DNA of 64,000 nt. Origin: an uncultured bacterium. Its GTDB lineage: Bacteria > Nitrospirota > Thermodesulfovibrionia > Thermodesulfovibrionales > Thermodesulfovibrionaceae. Below are positions 46,028 to 57,621 of the stretch, in pieces. The position numbers were made by a program, and so were the translations under genes. Positions within the stretch are counted from its first letter, which is position 1, and each line of letters begins with the position of its first letter. Below the pieces are notes generated by a model. That model ran no database searches. It had not been told where the DNA came from and worked only from the letters and a program-made list of their open reading frames with translations. The stretch lies in assembly GCA_937998865.1 (NCBI GenBank), contig CALLBR010000001.1, positions 1 through 64,000 of the forward strand, given 5' to 3'.

Positions 46028-48658
46028 ATGAGATTTGATAAACTTACCTATAAAACCCAGGAAGCCATAAGAGAGGCTCAAAGAATTGCCTCTCAATATG
46101 GTAATCAACAAATAGATGTTGAACATATTATTTATGCCTTACTTGATGACACTGAAGGTCTTGTTACAAGAATTCTCAAGGAATGTGGTGCTGATTTGAA
46201 TTCTATTAAGGCTGACATTAAAAAAGCCATAGAGAAAATTCCCAAGGTTTATGGTGCTCAGCCTCTTGAACAGATTTATATAACACCAAGGCTTAATCAA
46301 TTGTTCGAAAAAGCTGAAAAGGAGGCAGAGCATCTTAAAGATGAATTCATAAGTGTGGAACATCTTTTAATTGCCCTTTTTGATGTAGGAGGTCCTGCTT
46401 TTGATGCATTGAAAAAACAGGCTCTAACTCGTCAGAAAATTCTTGATGCCATGAGAAAAATTAGGGGTGTTCATCAGGTAACAGATCCTAATCCAGAAGA
46501 GAAGTATCAGGCATTACAAAAATACGGCAAAAACCTAACAGAGCTTGCCCGCAAAGGAAAGCTTGACCCAGTAATTGGAAGAGATGATGAAATAAGAAGA
46601 GTTATACAGGTTCTAAGCAGAAGAACCAAGAACAATCCAGTGCTCATAGGAGACCCTGGAGTTGGAAAAACTGCCATAGTGGAAGGACTTGCCCAAAGAA
46701 TTGTAGCAGGTGATGTACCTGAATCTCTCAGAGACAAAGAGCTTGTGGCACTTGACATAGGTTCTCTGCTTGCTGGTGCAAAATACCGTGGTGAGTTTGA
46801 AGAGAGACTAAAAGCAGTGCTTAAGGAGATTACTCAGTCTGATGGAAGAATTATTACTTTTATAGATGAACTTCATACTTTGGTAGGTGCAGGTGCTGCG
46901 GAGGGAGCTGTGGATGCAGCAAACATGCTTAAGCCAGCATTAGCAAGAGGAGAGCTTAGATGTATCGGTGCAACAACAGTTAATGAATACAGAAAATACA
47001 TTGAAAAAGATCCTGCCCTTGAGAGAAGATTTCAACCTATTTTAGTAAAGGAACCCTCTGTGGAGGATACAATATCTATCCTGAGGGGGCTGAAGGAGCG
47101 ATATGAGGTTCATCATGGCGTAAAAATAAAGGATTCAGCACTGGTTGCTGCAGCTATGCTTTCAGCCAGATATATAACTGATAGATATTTACCAGATAAA
47201 GCAATAGACCTTGTAGATGAAGCAGCAGCAAAGCTTAGAATGGAAATTGACAGCTCTCCTACAGAGCTTGATGAAATAGATCGTAGACTTAGACAGCTTG
47301 AAATAGAGCGTCAGGCACTAAGTAAAGAACCCTCTGATGATGCAAAAGAAAAAATTGAAAAGATCTCTTCAGAAATAGAACAACTTCTCTCAAAGAAAGA
47401 AGAATTAAGCAGACAGTGGCAAGCTGAAAAGGAAATAATTTTGAAAATTCGGGAAATAAAGGCTGAGATTGAGCAGACAAGAATTGCATCAGAACAGGCA
47501 GAGCGACAGGGCGATCTTACAAGGGCTGCTGAGTTAAGATATGGAAAGCTCATTGAGCTACAAAAAGCTCTTGAAGAGGCAAATTTAACTCTTAAGGAGA
47601 TTCAAAGAGGAAGAAAAATGCTTAAAGAAGAAGTAGATGAAGAGGACATTGCAGAAGTTGTGGCAAAATGGACAGGAATTCCTGTTAAAAAGCTTCTTGA
47701 GAGTGAAACGCAAAAGCTTATTAAAATGGAGGAACGTTTACGTCAGAGAGTTGTGGGTCAAGATGAAGCTATAATTGCTGTATCAAATGCCATAAGAAGA
47801 GCAAGAGCAGGGCTACAAGATCCGAATCGTCCAATAGGCTCCTTCATGTTTCTTGGACCCACAGGTGTTGGGAAAACAGAACTTGCAAAAGCTTTAGCAG
47901 AGTTTCTCTTTGATGATGAAAATGCCATGATTCGTATTGATATGTCAGAGTATCAGGAGCGTCACACTGTAAGTAGACTCATTGGTGCCCCTCCTGGATA
48001 TGTAGGATATGAAGAGGGAGGTCAACTTACAGAAGCAGTAAGGAGACGTCCTTATAGTGTTGTGCTTTTTGATGAAGTTGAAAAAGCGCATCCAGAAGTA
48101 TTTAATGTTTTGCTTCAAGTGCTTGATGATGGTCGTCTTACAGATGGACATGGAAGAACTGTAGATTTCAGAAACACCATAATTATTATGACATCAAATA
48201 TAGGAAGTGCTCATATACAGGATTTTCTTCTAAGGGGAGGTTCTGAGCACTGGCAGGATCTTAAAAAAGACCTTAAGACAAGAATTAATGAGGATTTAAG
48301 AGCCTTTTTTAGACCAGAGTTTTTAAACAGAATTGATGAGATAATAATATTTAATCCGCTAAGCAAAGAGGTAATGAAAGATATAATCGAGATTCAGATA
48401 AGGAGAATTAAGCAATATCTCAGGCAGAAAAAGATAGACATTACCTTGACAGATGAAGCAAAGGAATACATTGCAAGGATTGGCTATGACCCTGTCTTTG
48501 GTGCAAGACCTTTAAGAAGAGTTTTACAGAAAGAGATACTAGATGCTCTTGCTATTAAGCTCATAGAGGGAACATTCAAAGAGGGAGATGTTGTGGAAGT
48601 GGACTTTAAGGATGGTAAAATTATATTTAATAAAGTTGTTTTAGCAGAAGTAGCCTAA
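46028..48658 (+). CDS. clpB: ClpB disaggregase (Hsp104)
   Basis: 876 residues. N-domain (double Clp repeat, about 1-150), first AAA+ with [13 protein letters not shown] and [12 protein letters not shown], a long coiled-coil middle domain (about 400-530, the mark of ClpB rather than ClpC/A), second AAA+ with [19 protein letters not shown] and [16 protein letters not shown], and C-terminal small domain. Rescues aggregated proteins with DnaK/DnaJ. Shine-Dalgarno GGGGGG-type just upstream. Confidence 0.98.
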   Translation: MRFDKLTYKTQEAIREAQRIASQYGNQQIDVEHIIYALLDDTEGLVTRILKECGADLNSIKADIKKAIEKIPKVYGAQPLEQIYITPRLNQLFEKAEKEAEHLKDEFISVEHLLIALFDVGGPAFDALKKQALTRQKILDAMRKIRGVHQVTDPNPEEKYQALQKYGKNLTELARKGKLDPVIGRDDEIRRVIQVLSRRTKNNPVLIGDPGVGKTAIVEGLAQRIVAGDVPESLRDKELVALDIGSLLAGAKYRGEFEERLKAVLKEITQSDGRIITFIDELHTLVGAGAAEGAVDAANMLKPALARGELRCIGATTVNEYRKYIEKDPALERRFQPILVKEPSVEDTISILRGLKERYEVHHGVKIKDSALVAAAMLSARYITDRYLPDKAIDLVDEAAAKLRMEIDSSPTELDEIDRRLRQLEIERQALSKEPSDDAKEKIEKISSEIEQLLSKKEELSRQWQAEKEIILKIREIKAEIEQTRIASEQAERQGDLTRAAELRYGKLIELQKALEEANLTLKEIQRGRKMLKEEVDEEDIAEVVAKWTGIPVKKLLESETQKLIKMEERLRQRVVGQDEAIIAVSNAIRRARAGLQDPNRPIGSFMFLGPTGVGKTELAKALAEFLFDDENAMIRIDMSEYQERHTVSRLIGAPPGYVGYEEGGQLTEAVRRRPYSVVLFDEVEKAHPEVFNVLLQVLDDGRLTDGHGRTVDFRNTIIIMTSNIGSAHIQDFLLRGGSEHWQDLKKDLKTRINEDLRAFFRPEFLNRIDEIIIFNPLSKEVMKDIIEIQIRRIKQYLRQKKIDITLTDEAKEYIARIGYDPVFGARPLRRVLQKEILDALAIKLIEGTFKEGDVVEVDFKDGKIIFNKVVLAEVA

Positions 48659-48674
48659 AAAAAGGAGGTGTAAA

Positions 48675-49124
48675 ATGTCAATTGTAAAATGGAGTCCTTT
48701 AAAAGAAATTGAAGAAATAAGAAAAGAGATGGACAGACTTTTTGAGGAATTTTTATCTCCAGTAAGAAGACGGAGACCAATAACTACCGAAGGAATCATC
48801 TCCCCTAATATTGACATATTTGAAAAAGAAAATGAGATTGTTATACTGGCAGAATTGCCAGGAGTAAAAAAGGAAGAAGTAGAAGTAACCATCTCAGATG
48901 ACAGATTAATCATTAAGGGAGAGATTAAAAAACCTGAGGGCATTAAGGAAGAAAACTTTATTCTAAATGAGAGAAGTTACGGAGCTTTTACAAGAACCGT
49001 CAATCTTCCCAATGATATAGATAAGTCTAACATAAAAGCAGCTCTCAAAGATGGTATATTAGAAATTGTCCTTAGTAGAAAAGCAGAAGCAAAACCAAGA
49101 GAGATAAGGGTATCTTTAGAATAG
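48675..49124 (+). CDS. Small heat-shock protein (Hsp20/alpha-crystallin)
   Basis: 149 residues. N-terminal MSIVKWSPLKEIEEIRKEMDRLFEEF, then the alpha-crystallin beta-sandwich (PNIDIFEKENEIVILAELPGVKKEEVEV, RSYGAFTRTVNLPNDID, LKDGILEIVL) and a short C-terminus without a clear IxI motif. ATP-independent holdase. Last gene of the dnaJ2 operon, 16 nt after clpB with AAAGGAGGTG; a strong hairpin follows. Confidence 0.94.
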   Translation: MSIVKWSPLKEIEEIRKEMDRLFEEFLSPVRRRRPITTEGIISPNIDIFEKENEIVILAELPGVKKEEVEVTISDDRLIIKGEIKKPEGIKEENFILNERSYGAFTRTVNLPNDIDKSNIKAALKDGILEIVLSRKAEAKPREIRVSLE

Positions 49125-49131
49125 TCCCACA

Positions 49132-49168
49132 GGGAAATGTCTATCCTTTATTGGGATAGACATTTCCC
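49132..49168. terminator. 15-bp perfect hairpin between hsp20 and nusB
   Basis: GGGAAATGTCTATCC (49132-49146), loop of 7, GGATAGACATTTCCC (49154-49168). It ends the hsp20 operon and, from the other side, the nusB operon; it includes the last 6 codons and stop of nusB. No long T-run on either side, but C/T-rich CCTCTTCTTT follows on the plus strand. Confidence 0.75.
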
Positions 49169-49591
49169 CTCTTCTTTAGCAATCTTGTCGAGAATACCAT
49201 TAATGAAGGCTGTACTATCTTTAGTAGAATATTTTTTTGCTATTTCTATGGCTTCATTAATTGTAACCTGAAAAGGTATATCAGTACGATATAGTATTTC
49301 ATAAACAGAAAATCTTAGAATGTTTCTATCAATACTTATCATCCTTTCAATATCCCATTTATTAGCATATTTTTTGATAATTTTATCAATTTCCTCTAAT
49401 TTTTCAAGGGTTCCCAGAATAATTTCAGAAGAAAAAGTTTTTATTGCTTCATCATTTTCTCCATTTCTTTCCCAAAAATTTTCAATTTCTTCTTTTAAAG
49501 TATCAATCTCCTTAAATTTGTATATATTATCCTTTATATCCAAGGCATATAAGAATTGGAGAACATATTCTCGTGACTTTCTCCTTTTCAT
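49148..49591 (-). CDS. nusB: Transcription antitermination factor NusB
   Basis: 147 residues, all-helical NusB fold: KSREYVLQFLYALDI at the N-terminus, ISIDRNILRFSVYEILYRTDIPFQVTINEAIEIAKKYSTKDSTAFINGILDKI at the C-terminus. Binds boxA RNA with S10 for rRNA antitermination. The pair ribH-nusB is common in bacteria. Its 3' end lies in the 49132 hairpin. Confidence 0.94.
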   Translation of the reverse strand: MKRRKSREYVLQFLYALDIKDNIYKFKEIDTLKEEIENFWERNGENDEAIKTFSSEIILGTLEKLEEIDKIIKKYANKWDIERMISIDRNILRFSVYEILYRTDIPFQVTINEAIEIAKKYSTKDSTAFINGILDKIAKEEGKCLSQ

Positions 49592-49637
49592 TCTATTTCT
49601 CTTTCTCCTTTGCTAAGTACTGTGAATAGGAGTTCTT

Positions 49638-50099
49638 TTAAATTTTCTCTACGACCCTTGCCATTTCAATAGCAACAATTGCTGCATCCCAACCTTTATT
49701 GCCCGACTTAGATCCTGCCCTTTCAATTGCTTGTTCAATTGTATCAGTGGTTATAACTCCAAAGGATACAGGAATACCTGTTTCAAGACAGACTTGAGCA
49801 ATCCCCTTTGAAACTTCAGCTGCAATGTAATCAAAATGGGGTGTAGCTCCTCTTATTAAAGTTCCAAGACATATTATGGCATTGAACTTTCCTGTTTGTG
49901 CCATTTTTTTTGCTACTAAAGGTATTTCAAAAGAACCTGGAACTCTAACAATCTGTATATCCGACTCTTTAGCTCCATGTCTTATTAGGGCATCCAGTGC
50001 TCCTTCAAGAAGTTTTGAGGTAATAAATTCATTAAATCTGCTGACTACTATTCCAAACTTTAATCCATCTGCTTGTAATTTTCCCTCAATAATCTTCAT
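49638..50099 (-). CDS. ribH: 6,7-dimethyl-8-ribityllumazine synthase
   Basis: 153 residues. [59 protein letters not shown] (His catalytic), [26 protein letters not shown]. Builds the lumazine precursor of riboflavin as a multi-subunit shell. Follows rodA by 14 nt. Confidence 0.96.
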   Translation of the reverse strand: MKIIEGKLQADGLKFGIVVSRFNEFITSKLLEGALDALIRHGAKESDIQIVRVPGSFEIPLVAKKMAQTGKFNAIICLGTLIRGATPHFDYIAAEVSKGIAQVCLETGIPVSFGVITTDTIEQAIERAGSKSGNKGWDAAIVAIEMARVVEKI

Positions 50100-50113
50100 T
50101 TACATTTACCTCC

Positions 50114-51241
50114 CTATGGATAGAATAATTCAAATCTTCTCATTCTAACATTTATTACTAAAGCTATTCCTGTAAAATTTGCAAGAAGTGTTGTACCGCC
50201 ATAACTCATAAAAGGTAGAGGGATTCCTACAACAGGCATGATGCCAAGGGTCATTCCCAAGTTTATAAAGAAATATAAAAGAAGCAAAGAAGTAAAACCC
50301 AATGCCAAATATTTTCCGAAAACATCTTTGGCTAAAAGGGCAGTATAAAAAGTTCTATAAAAAACAGTAAAGTAGAGTGAAAGAAGTAATAAACACCCTA
50401 TAAATCCCCATTCTTCAGCAAAAATAGGAAAAATAAAGTCTGTATGCCTTTCAGGTAAAAATTTTAAGGGTCCTTGAGTGCCTTCTAAAAAACCTTTGCC
50501 AAACAATCCTCCAGAACCTATTGTTATTACTGACTGAGTTATGTTATAACCAATTCCCTTGGGATCCACAGAAGGATCCATAAAAGCTATTAAACGGTTC
50601 CTTTGGTATTCTTTCAATCCTTCCCATAGTAATTCCCACAAAAATAATAGAGACACAATAAAGAGAAATACAGTAAAAACTAACACGCGTAATTGTAAGC
50701 CCTTATAGACAAGCATAATGAATGTAATGGTTACAATTAAAAGGGCTGTGCCAAGATCTGGTTGTTTCACTATTAGAAAAAAGGGTATACAGGCAAAGAA
50801 GAGAAAAGTTTTTATAGTGTCAATTACAGTAAGAGGTGATTTTTTTTCTGATAAAAAGGCTGATAGACATATAACAAAAAGAATTTTAAAAATCTCAGAA
50901 GGCTGGAAAGAGAAAAATCCCAGATTTATCCATCTTTTTGCACCCATGACAGTTTTACCGGAGAATAATACGACTATTAGTAAGATTAAACCGAAAATAT
51001 AAAGAGGTATCCAGAATCTTTTCAGTTTATTATAGTCAAAGCTTATAAAAACAAAAAAAACAATAATTGATATAATTACCCATATTAGCTGTTTCACATA
51101 GAAAGGTGGCATTTCACCCTCATCTAAAGGGGGTCTTGTAGCGCTGTATATGGTTAGAATACCTACCAAACATATGGCTAATACACATAAAAGTGTTAGC
51201 CAGTCAAAATTTTCTATTGTTCTTCTATCTATTTTCCACAT
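50114..51241 (-). CDS. rodA: RodA, SEDS-family peptidoglycan glycosyltransferase
   Basis: 375 residues, about 10 membrane helices. LSEKKSPLTVIDTIKTF, KQPDLGTALLI, RNRLIAFMDP, GSGGLFGKG, LPERHTDFIFPIFAEEWGFIG and the end PFMSYGGTTLLANFTGIAL are SEDS signatures. Polymerises glycan strands with PBP2 in the elongasome. Start set at ATG 51241, which overlaps the mrdA end by 17 nt; an ATG 29 codons earlier adds residues that are the out-of-frame mrdA tail. Confidence 0.92.
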   Translation of the reverse strand: MWKIDRRTIENFDWLTLLCVLAICLVGILTIYSATRPPLDEGEMPPFYVKQLIWVIISIIVFFVFISFDYNKLKRFWIPLYIFGLILLIVVLFSGKTVMGAKRWINLGFFSFQPSEIFKILFVICLSAFLSEKKSPLTVIDTIKTFLFFACIPFFLIVKQPDLGTALLIVTITFIMLVYKGLQLRVLVFTVFLFIVSLLFLWELLWEGLKEYQRNRLIAFMDPSVDPKGIGYNITQSVITIGSGGLFGKGFLEGTQGPLKFLPERHTDFIFPIFAEEWGFIGCLLLLSLYFTVFYRTFYTALLAKDVFGKYLALGFTSLLLLYFFINLGMTLGIMPVVGIPLPFMSYGGTTLLANFTGIALVINVRMRRFELFYP

Positions 51242-52982
51242 GAAGTTGTCTTTTCTTAAGGATATACCCTTCCAAGATATTTTTTGCCACTGGTGCAGCC
51301 ACAGCTCCTCCACTACCTCCATGTTCAACTATTACAGCAAAGGCAATTTCTGGATTATTCACAGGTGCAAAACCAATGAACCATGCATGGTGTTCTATAT
51401 TTTTTTGAGAAACTTTTCCCTTAAGTGCCTTGCTTATCACTTGCACAGTGCCGGTTTTTCCTCCAAATCTAATTAAAAGAGATTTTGCTTTCACAGCAGT
51501 TCCATCAGGTTCATTAACAACTGCATCTAATGCGTCTTTAATAATTTCGAGATTTTTACTATCAAAACCGAGATTAATTCCCTCAGATTTGCTTTCTCTT
51601 AATATGTATGGTTTATATTTTATACCACCATTGACGAAAGTTGCCATTACTAAAGCCATTTGTAGTGGAGTTACCTTTAGAAAACCTTGTCCAATGGATG
51701 TGTTGTAGGTGTCTCCTAAATACCAAGAATTTTTTAATGTTTTAATTTTCCAGCCTTCATCAGGAATCAACCCTTCTTTTTCCTGTGAATTAAATCCTGT
51801 TGTTTGACCTAAACCTAATTTCTTAGAGTATTTAGAAATTCTATCAATGCCAAGCAATTCTCCTAATCTATAGAAATACACATCGCAGGATTCTGCGAGT
51901 GCTCTTCGTAGGTTTACATTGCCATGCCCTTCTTTTCTCCAACATCCAAAAGACCACTTGCCCACATTTATTCCTCCTACGCAATTAACTAAAATTTTAT
52001 CGGGTAAAATTATTCCCTCCTCAAGAGCTGCTAAAGCAGGTATGATTTTGAATGTGGATCCTGGAGGATATAAACCCTGTATGCTCTTATTTAGTAAAGG
52101 TTTATGAGGATTTTTTATTAAATCATTCCAGTATTTTGCAGAAACTCCCTCTACAAACATGTTAGGATCGAAAGAGGGAGTGCTTACCATAGATAATATT
52201 TCACCTGTTTGAGGTTTTATGGCAACAAAAGCTCCATTATAATTTTCTAAAGCCTTGTAAGCTGCTTCCTGTAAAAAGACATCAATTGTTAAATAAATAT
52301 CATTACCTTTAATTGGTGAATTTTCTCTTATAAGTCTTAACTCTCTACCTAAAGCATCTACTTCAACAACTTTTTCACCAGGTTTTCCTCGCAGGTAATC
52401 ATCATATTCAGACTCTAGTCCGCTTTGCCCAACTTTAAAGTAAGGCGGCAAATCTCTCAAGGAAGGATTATTTTTTATTTGTGTTTCAGTAATATTTCCT
52501 AAATAACCAAGAATATGAGCTGTAGCTTTGTCAAAAATATAATGCCTTTTCATCTGGATATCTATGATAATACCCGGAAGATCACTTTTTCTTGCCTCCA
52601 GCATGGCAATTTCCTTAAAAGAAATATCTTCTTTTATTCTTATAGGGATAAATTGGCTTCCTGTTTTTTTCTGCACTTTTTGTTTAAGTTCCTCTAAGGA
52701 AATATTTAAAATTTCACTAAGTATATTTAGATTAATGTATTCTGAATATTCAGGTGATAGGTAAACACTGAAGGAGGGAATGTTTTCAACTAAGGGAATG
52801 CCGTTCCTGTCATAGATAATTCCTCTTGGAGCTGGTATCTTTATTATGCGAAGTCTATTTTGCTCTGATAATTTGCTATAGGATTCCCCATTAAAAATCT
52901 GTAAGTAAAATAACCTTAGCACAATAATACAAAACAATAATAGTATGAAGAATATAAAAATTTTGTCTTTAAGATTCCTCAA
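51225..52982 (-). CDS. mrdA: Penicillin-binding protein 2
   Basis: 585 residues: one N-terminal membrane helix (about 9-28), pedestal domain, then transpeptidase with YPPGSTFK (active Ser, about residue 305), AESCDVYF as the SxN-position motif (SCD), and GGKTGTVQV. Cross-links peptidoglycan during elongation with RodA. Overlaps mreD by 4 nt. Confidence 0.94.
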   Translation of the reverse strand: MRNLKDKIFIFFILLLFCIIVLRLFYLQIFNGESYSKLSEQNRLRIIKIPAPRGIIYDRNGIPLVENIPSFSVYLSPEYSEYINLNILSEILNISLEELKQKVQKKTGSQFIPIRIKEDISFKEIAMLEARKSDLPGIIIDIQMKRHYIFDKATAHILGYLGNITETQIKNNPSLRDLPPYFKVGQSGLESEYDDYLRGKPGEKVVEVDALGRELRLIRENSPIKGNDIYLTIDVFLQEAAYKALENYNGAFVAIKPQTGEILSMVSTPSFDPNMFVEGVSAKYWNDLIKNPHKPLLNKSIQGLYPPGSTFKIIPALAALEEGIILPDKILVNCVGGINVGKWSFGCWRKEGHGNVNLRRALAESCDVYFYRLGELLGIDRISKYSKKLGLGQTTGFNSQEKEGLIPDEGWKIKTLKNSWYLGDTYNTSIGQGFLKVTPLQMALVMATFVNGGIKYKPYILRESKSEGINLGFDSKNLEIIKDALDAVVNEPDGTAVKAKSLLIRFGGKTGTVQVISKALKGKVSQKNIEHHAWFIGFAPVNNPEIAFAVIVEHGGSGGAVAAPVAKNILEGYILKKRQLHVENR

Positions 52983-53470
52983 GGTCTCCCCCAGCTTATA
53001 AATAATCCCAAAGGAACATTAATCAAAGCTCTGATAAAAATCTCCTTCAATAGCACAAAGTGTTCAAAGTCGAGATTAAAAAAACTCATTACAATTACCA
53101 TAGAAATAAATTCATCCAGTAAAGTGAATATAAAAATAATTATTCCTTTAAACGGTGGTGACCAAGTAAAAAAGAATTGATTAGTAATTTTTATTAAAAG
53201 ATATCCTGTTATGCTCTTTGATATTATTGATGGTCCTATAATTTCTTGCCCCAAATCTTCTATAAATCCAATAAATGCAAAGAATATTAAAGGATATACT
53301 TCATTGGGTGATATATTTTTTTTTTGCTCCTTCGGGAAATAATAATCAACTATGAAAAGAAAGATCAAAAGAAAAAATAAATTGGTTTTAATACCTGTAA
53401 ATATTAGAATAAGACTTTGAATCAGTAAAGTTAATGCTGTTAGAGAAATCCATTTAATTAATTTTTTCAT
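52979..53470 (-). CDS. mreD: Rod-shape protein MreD-like
   Basis: 163 residues, five or so membrane helices, poorly conserved as is usual for MreD. Assigned from topology, length and its fixed place between mreC and mrdA (TAATG-type contacts at both ends). A small acidic patch in FIEDLGQEIIGPS is the only family-like segment. Confidence 0.85.
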   Translation of the reverse strand: MKKLIKWISLTALTLLIQSLILIFTGIKTNLFFLLIFLFIVDYYFPKEQKKNISPNEVYPLIFFAFIGFIEDLGQEIIGPSIISKSITGYLLIKITNQFFFTWSPPFKGIIIFIFTLLDEFISMVIVMSFFNLDFEHFVLLKEIFIRALINVPLGLFISWGRP

Positions 53471-54227
53471 TATCCTCTTTTAATTACAGCAACTTCCTCT
53501 ATTTTATTTTCAGGTTGCATAGGAATCACTTCTATTATTTGAAATAAACCTTTTCGTTTATCTGATGATTTTACTGCACCAATAATAACTCCTTCAGGAA
53601 AAATTCCATCTAATCCAGAAGTAATAACTCTATCTCCCACCAACACTTCTTCCTCTAAAGGAATATATTTAATTACACATTTGTCGCCTTTACCACTTAA
53701 TATTCCCTCTGCTCTACTTCTCTCAATTCTTACTGACACTGAAAAATTAGGATCAGTTATTAAAAGTATTTCTGAAGACTCAGGATAAACAGACACTATT
53801 TTTCCCACTAATCCATTTGTTGTTACTGCAGAATAGTCTTTTTTGATGCCATGAGCACTTCCTTTGTCAATCCAAATGGTCTTTAGGTATTTTGTAGAAC
53901 CTTTAGATATAACTTTTCCAATTGCTACAATATCTTTTCTCTGCTCCTTTAGACTAAGTATCTCTTTTAATCTCTTATTTTCCTGAACAAGAGAAGAGTA
54001 GTAGTTTTCCTTTAGAGATAGCTCAAAAATTTGTTTTTTTAATTGAGCATTTTCTTGCTTAAGAAGAAGAAAGTCTTTTATGGAATCTTTTACGAGGATT
54101 AAGGGTTTTAATAGTTGAGAAAAATAAAATTTTGGCAAAATTATCTCTTTTTTTGACTGATAAAATATTAGAAAAATACAAAATGTAGTAATTAATATCA
54201 AAGAGATAATTGATGATTTTTTTATCA

Positions 54228-54228
<1 letters not shown>
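53470..54228 (-). CDS. mreC: Rod-shape protein MreC
   Basis: 252 residues: N-terminal membrane helix (about 7-24), coiled coil (about 45-95), then the beta-barrel domain with GKVISKGSTKYLKTIWIDKGSAHGIKKDYSAVTTNGLVGKIVSV and a second barrel. Periplasmic scaffold linking MreB to PBP2/RodA. Starts at the mreB stop. Confidence 0.93.
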
Positions 54229-55280
<1,052 letters not shown>

Positions 55281-55308
55281 TTATAAATAATTCTAAAACA
55301 TTTGTTCA

Positions 55309-55713
55309 TTATTCTTCTACAACTATTGTGTTTGAGATTAAATCTCCAAGTCTTTTTCCTTCAGGATTTCCTATCACAAGGATAAATTCAAAAGCAAAGA
55401 TTATAAAGAGAATAATCCATCCAATAAAAGGTATGAGAATAAAAAAAAGAGATAATCCTAAGATGAAATTTCTCATAATTGAATCTCTGAAATCAGCATG
55501 AGTGTTTCTTTGAAGATTAATTACCTTGAGCCGCAGAAGTTTTTTCCCTATACTTCTACCTTTGAACAAGCCATCTGCAATAAGAAGATAAAAAATTCCC
55601 ATGTAAATACCAGCTTGAGCAAAAAGATTTGTAAGTGCTAATACAATCAAAAGATCAATTAATTTTGCAAGAAATCTAAAGATGAGATTGCCTTGTTTCA
55701 AAATTTTTTCCAT
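55309..55713 (-). CDS. RDD-family membrane protein
   Basis: 134 residues. FRFLAKLIDLLIVLAL matches the RDD signature (Arg and Asp within the first helix), a middle segment KGRSIGKKLLRLKVIN, and two more helices. Function unknown for most members. Sits 49 bp upstream of mreB on the same strand and may be co-transcribed. No clear Shine-Dalgarno. Confidence 0.8.
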   Translation of the reverse strand: MEKILKQGNLIFRFLAKLIDLLIVLALTNLFAQAGIYMGIFYLLIADGLFKGRSIGKKLLRLKVINLQRNTHADFRDSIMRNFILGLSLFFILIPFIGWIILFIIFAFEFILVIGNPEGKRLGDLISNTIVVEE

Positions 55714-55778
55714 TTTATTTTTTTATTAATGCATAATTATTTTTAATGCAATAATTCTATTTATTTAAGGTTTAAGTC

Positions 55779-55808
55779 TTGCCTCTTTTTAACTGAAACA
55801 ATTATGAT
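55779..55808 (+). promoter_or_regulatory. Candidate promoter of the Ig-repeat/ftsY operon
   Basis: TTGCCT (55779-55784), 18-nt spacer, TATGAT (55803-55808); a TAGAAT overlaps at 55808-55813. Leader of about 55 nt and Shine-Dalgarno AGGAGGG before the ATG at 55870. Confidence 0.3.
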
Positions 55809-55869
55809 AGAATACAATAAAATTTAAGAACAAAGCAAAAATTTTTAGATAAAAATACAGGAGGGTAAA

Positions 55870-57621
55870 ATGAATAGAGTTTTTAAATGTTTTGGTTTGA
55901 TTAATGTAATAGTTTTCTTTTTTCTCATTGCCTTTTCAAATTCTTTAGCAAGCATTACTGCTCAACCCGGCATTTTCGATCATATTGAAATTTCAATCCC
56001 TTCTGAGTTAATTGCCGGGAAAGAGAGCAAAATATATATATACGCTTTTGATGCCTTAGGTAACCCCATAGACATGCCTTCGGAAAATGCAAGAAATTAT
56101 AAAGTAGTTGCTACAGGTTTAGCAAAAATAGAGCCTTCCTTTTTTAAATCCAGTGACATTAAAAAAGAGGGTTTTCCTATAAGGATTTACAATGAAAAAG
56201 CTGAAGAGATAACAATAAGTATCTACGAAGACACTAAAGCTTCACCAATTATTGAAAAGAGGGTAAAAGTGGTGCCAGCAGAAATTAATCATTTGGAGAT
56301 TAAGTCTCAGCTTTTTTCCAGAGCAGGTGATATTTTTGAAATATTCATAAAAGCAAAGGATAGGTACAATAACACTGTCTGCAAAGATTATAATCCTGAA
56401 GTAGTAAATTTATTTTTTAAAGGAGACATATCTATTCAAATTAAGGAGACAAAATACATAGCAGATCAGTGTGTTCTGAATGTCAAACTTTATGCCGATA
56501 AAATTGGTTCCTTTCAAGTAGAAGCAAGTCTTTTAAACTCAAATATTAAAGGAAAAAGTGACGTAATTTCTATTGTTAATTCTGAATTAGCAGGGTTTAT
56601 AATAGAGGCACCAAAGGAGGTAATTGCATCAGAATCTTTTGAGATTAAAATTTCTGCCATAGACAAATTCAATAATTATGTGAGAGATCTCTCCACTAAA
56701 AAGCAAAAATTCATTATAGAATCAACTAGTAAAAGGGCTGTGTTCCCTAATGAAATTTCATCCCATGAATTTTTAGAGGGGATAGCAAAAATAAGTTTAA
56801 GATATGACAGTCCTGAGGACATTAAAATAGTAGTAAAGGACTCTAAAAACTCGGCAATTAAGGGAGAGAGTGATACCATAAAAATAGTTCCTCCCTCATT
56901 AAAAAGATTTGAAATAGTTGCTCCTGAGACAGTAATAGCTGGGCAAAAATTTAAAATAAAAATCATTGCTTATAATCAATCAGATAAAATCATGACGCAA
57001 TATAATCTTTACGGTAAGCCTGTTATACTTAGAACTACAGGGAAAGGAACATTAACTCCTAATAAGATCCCACCATCTGAATTTATAAATGGAATTGCCA
57101 TTGTAGAGGTTCTTTATGATAAAGCAGAGCAATTTGAAATCATTGCATCTGCCGAGGAAGAAGCTCTCATTCAGGAGCCTGCAAAGCATAAAGAGGAAAA
57201 GAAAAAGACTTTAAAAAAAGTAAAAGATGGTTCAAAAAAAGCTAATGAAAAGAAAATAGCCAAAGTGGATAAAAAGCCCATTGAAGCCTTAAGATATCCT
57301 CCTTTGGAATTAAAAAATATATCACTTACAGAGACAAAAAATAGCTCTAAACTTATACTTTATATCCCTCAGATTGAAAGAAAAGGTGGCTACAAACCGA
57401 TAACAAAGAAGGAAGGGAAGAAAATGTCTATTATTTTAGAAATTTATCCTGTAGAGCATAAGATAGAAACACCCCTAAAAATTGATTCTGAATTTATTGA
57501 AAATGTCTCAATATCTCAGGAAAAAAATAAGGTAATTATGAATATAGAATTAAAAAAGCCCCTAAAATATCATGTAACTAAGAAAAAGGACGAAATAGTG
57601 ATTGATTTTAGGAGAAATTAA
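55870..57621 (+). CDS. Exported protein with tandem Ig-like repeats and C-terminal AMIN-like domain
   Basis: 583 residues. Signal peptide (about 1-29, cut near SLA-S). Four related repeats of about 105-115 residues begin FDHIEISIPSELIAGKES, INHLEIKSQLFSRAGDIF, LAGFIIEAPKEVIASESF and LKRFEIVAPETVIAGQKF, each continuing with I-x-A-x-D-x-x-N-like strands: Ig-like/invasin-type folds. A Lys-rich hinge (about 440-475) leads to a ~100-residue AMIN-like beta domain (LKNISLTETKNSSKLILYIP ... VTKKKDEIVIDFRRN), which in AmiC and PilQ binds peptidoglycan. Likely a periplasmic, wall-attached protein. Its stop overlaps the ftsY ATG. Confidence 0.75.
   Translation: MNRVFKCFGLINVIVFFFLIAFSNSLASITAQPGIFDHIEISIPSELIAGKESKIYIYAFDALGNPIDMPSENARNYKVVATGLAKIEPSFFKSSDIKKEGFPIRIYNEKAEEITISIYEDTKASPIIEKRVKVVPAEINHLEIKSQLFSRAGDIFEIFIKAKDRYNNTVCKDYNPEVVNLFFKGDISIQIKETKYIADQCVLNVKLYADKIGSFQVEASLLNSNIKGKSDVISIVNSELAGFIIEAPKEVIASESFEIKISAIDKFNNYVRDLSTKKQKFIIESTSKRAVFPNEISSHEFLEGIAKISLRYDSPEDIKIVVKDSKNSAIKGESDTIKIVPPSLKRFEIVAPETVIAGQKFKIKIIAYNQSDKIMTQYNLYGKPVILRTTGKGTLTPNKIPPSEFINGIAIVEVLYDKAEQFEIIASAEEEALIQEPAKHKEEKKKTLKKVKDGSKKANEKKIAKVDKKPIEALRYPPLELKNISLTETKNSSKLILYIPQIERKGGYKPITKKEGKKMSIILEIYPVEHKIETPLKIDSEFIENVSISQEKNKVIMNIELKKPLKYHVTKKKDEIVIDFRRN

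Noticed and set aside
51242-51328. 29-codon N-terminal extension of rodA.
   Set aside because: The extra residues are an alternate frame of the conserved mrdA end and do not look like a SEDS N-terminus.
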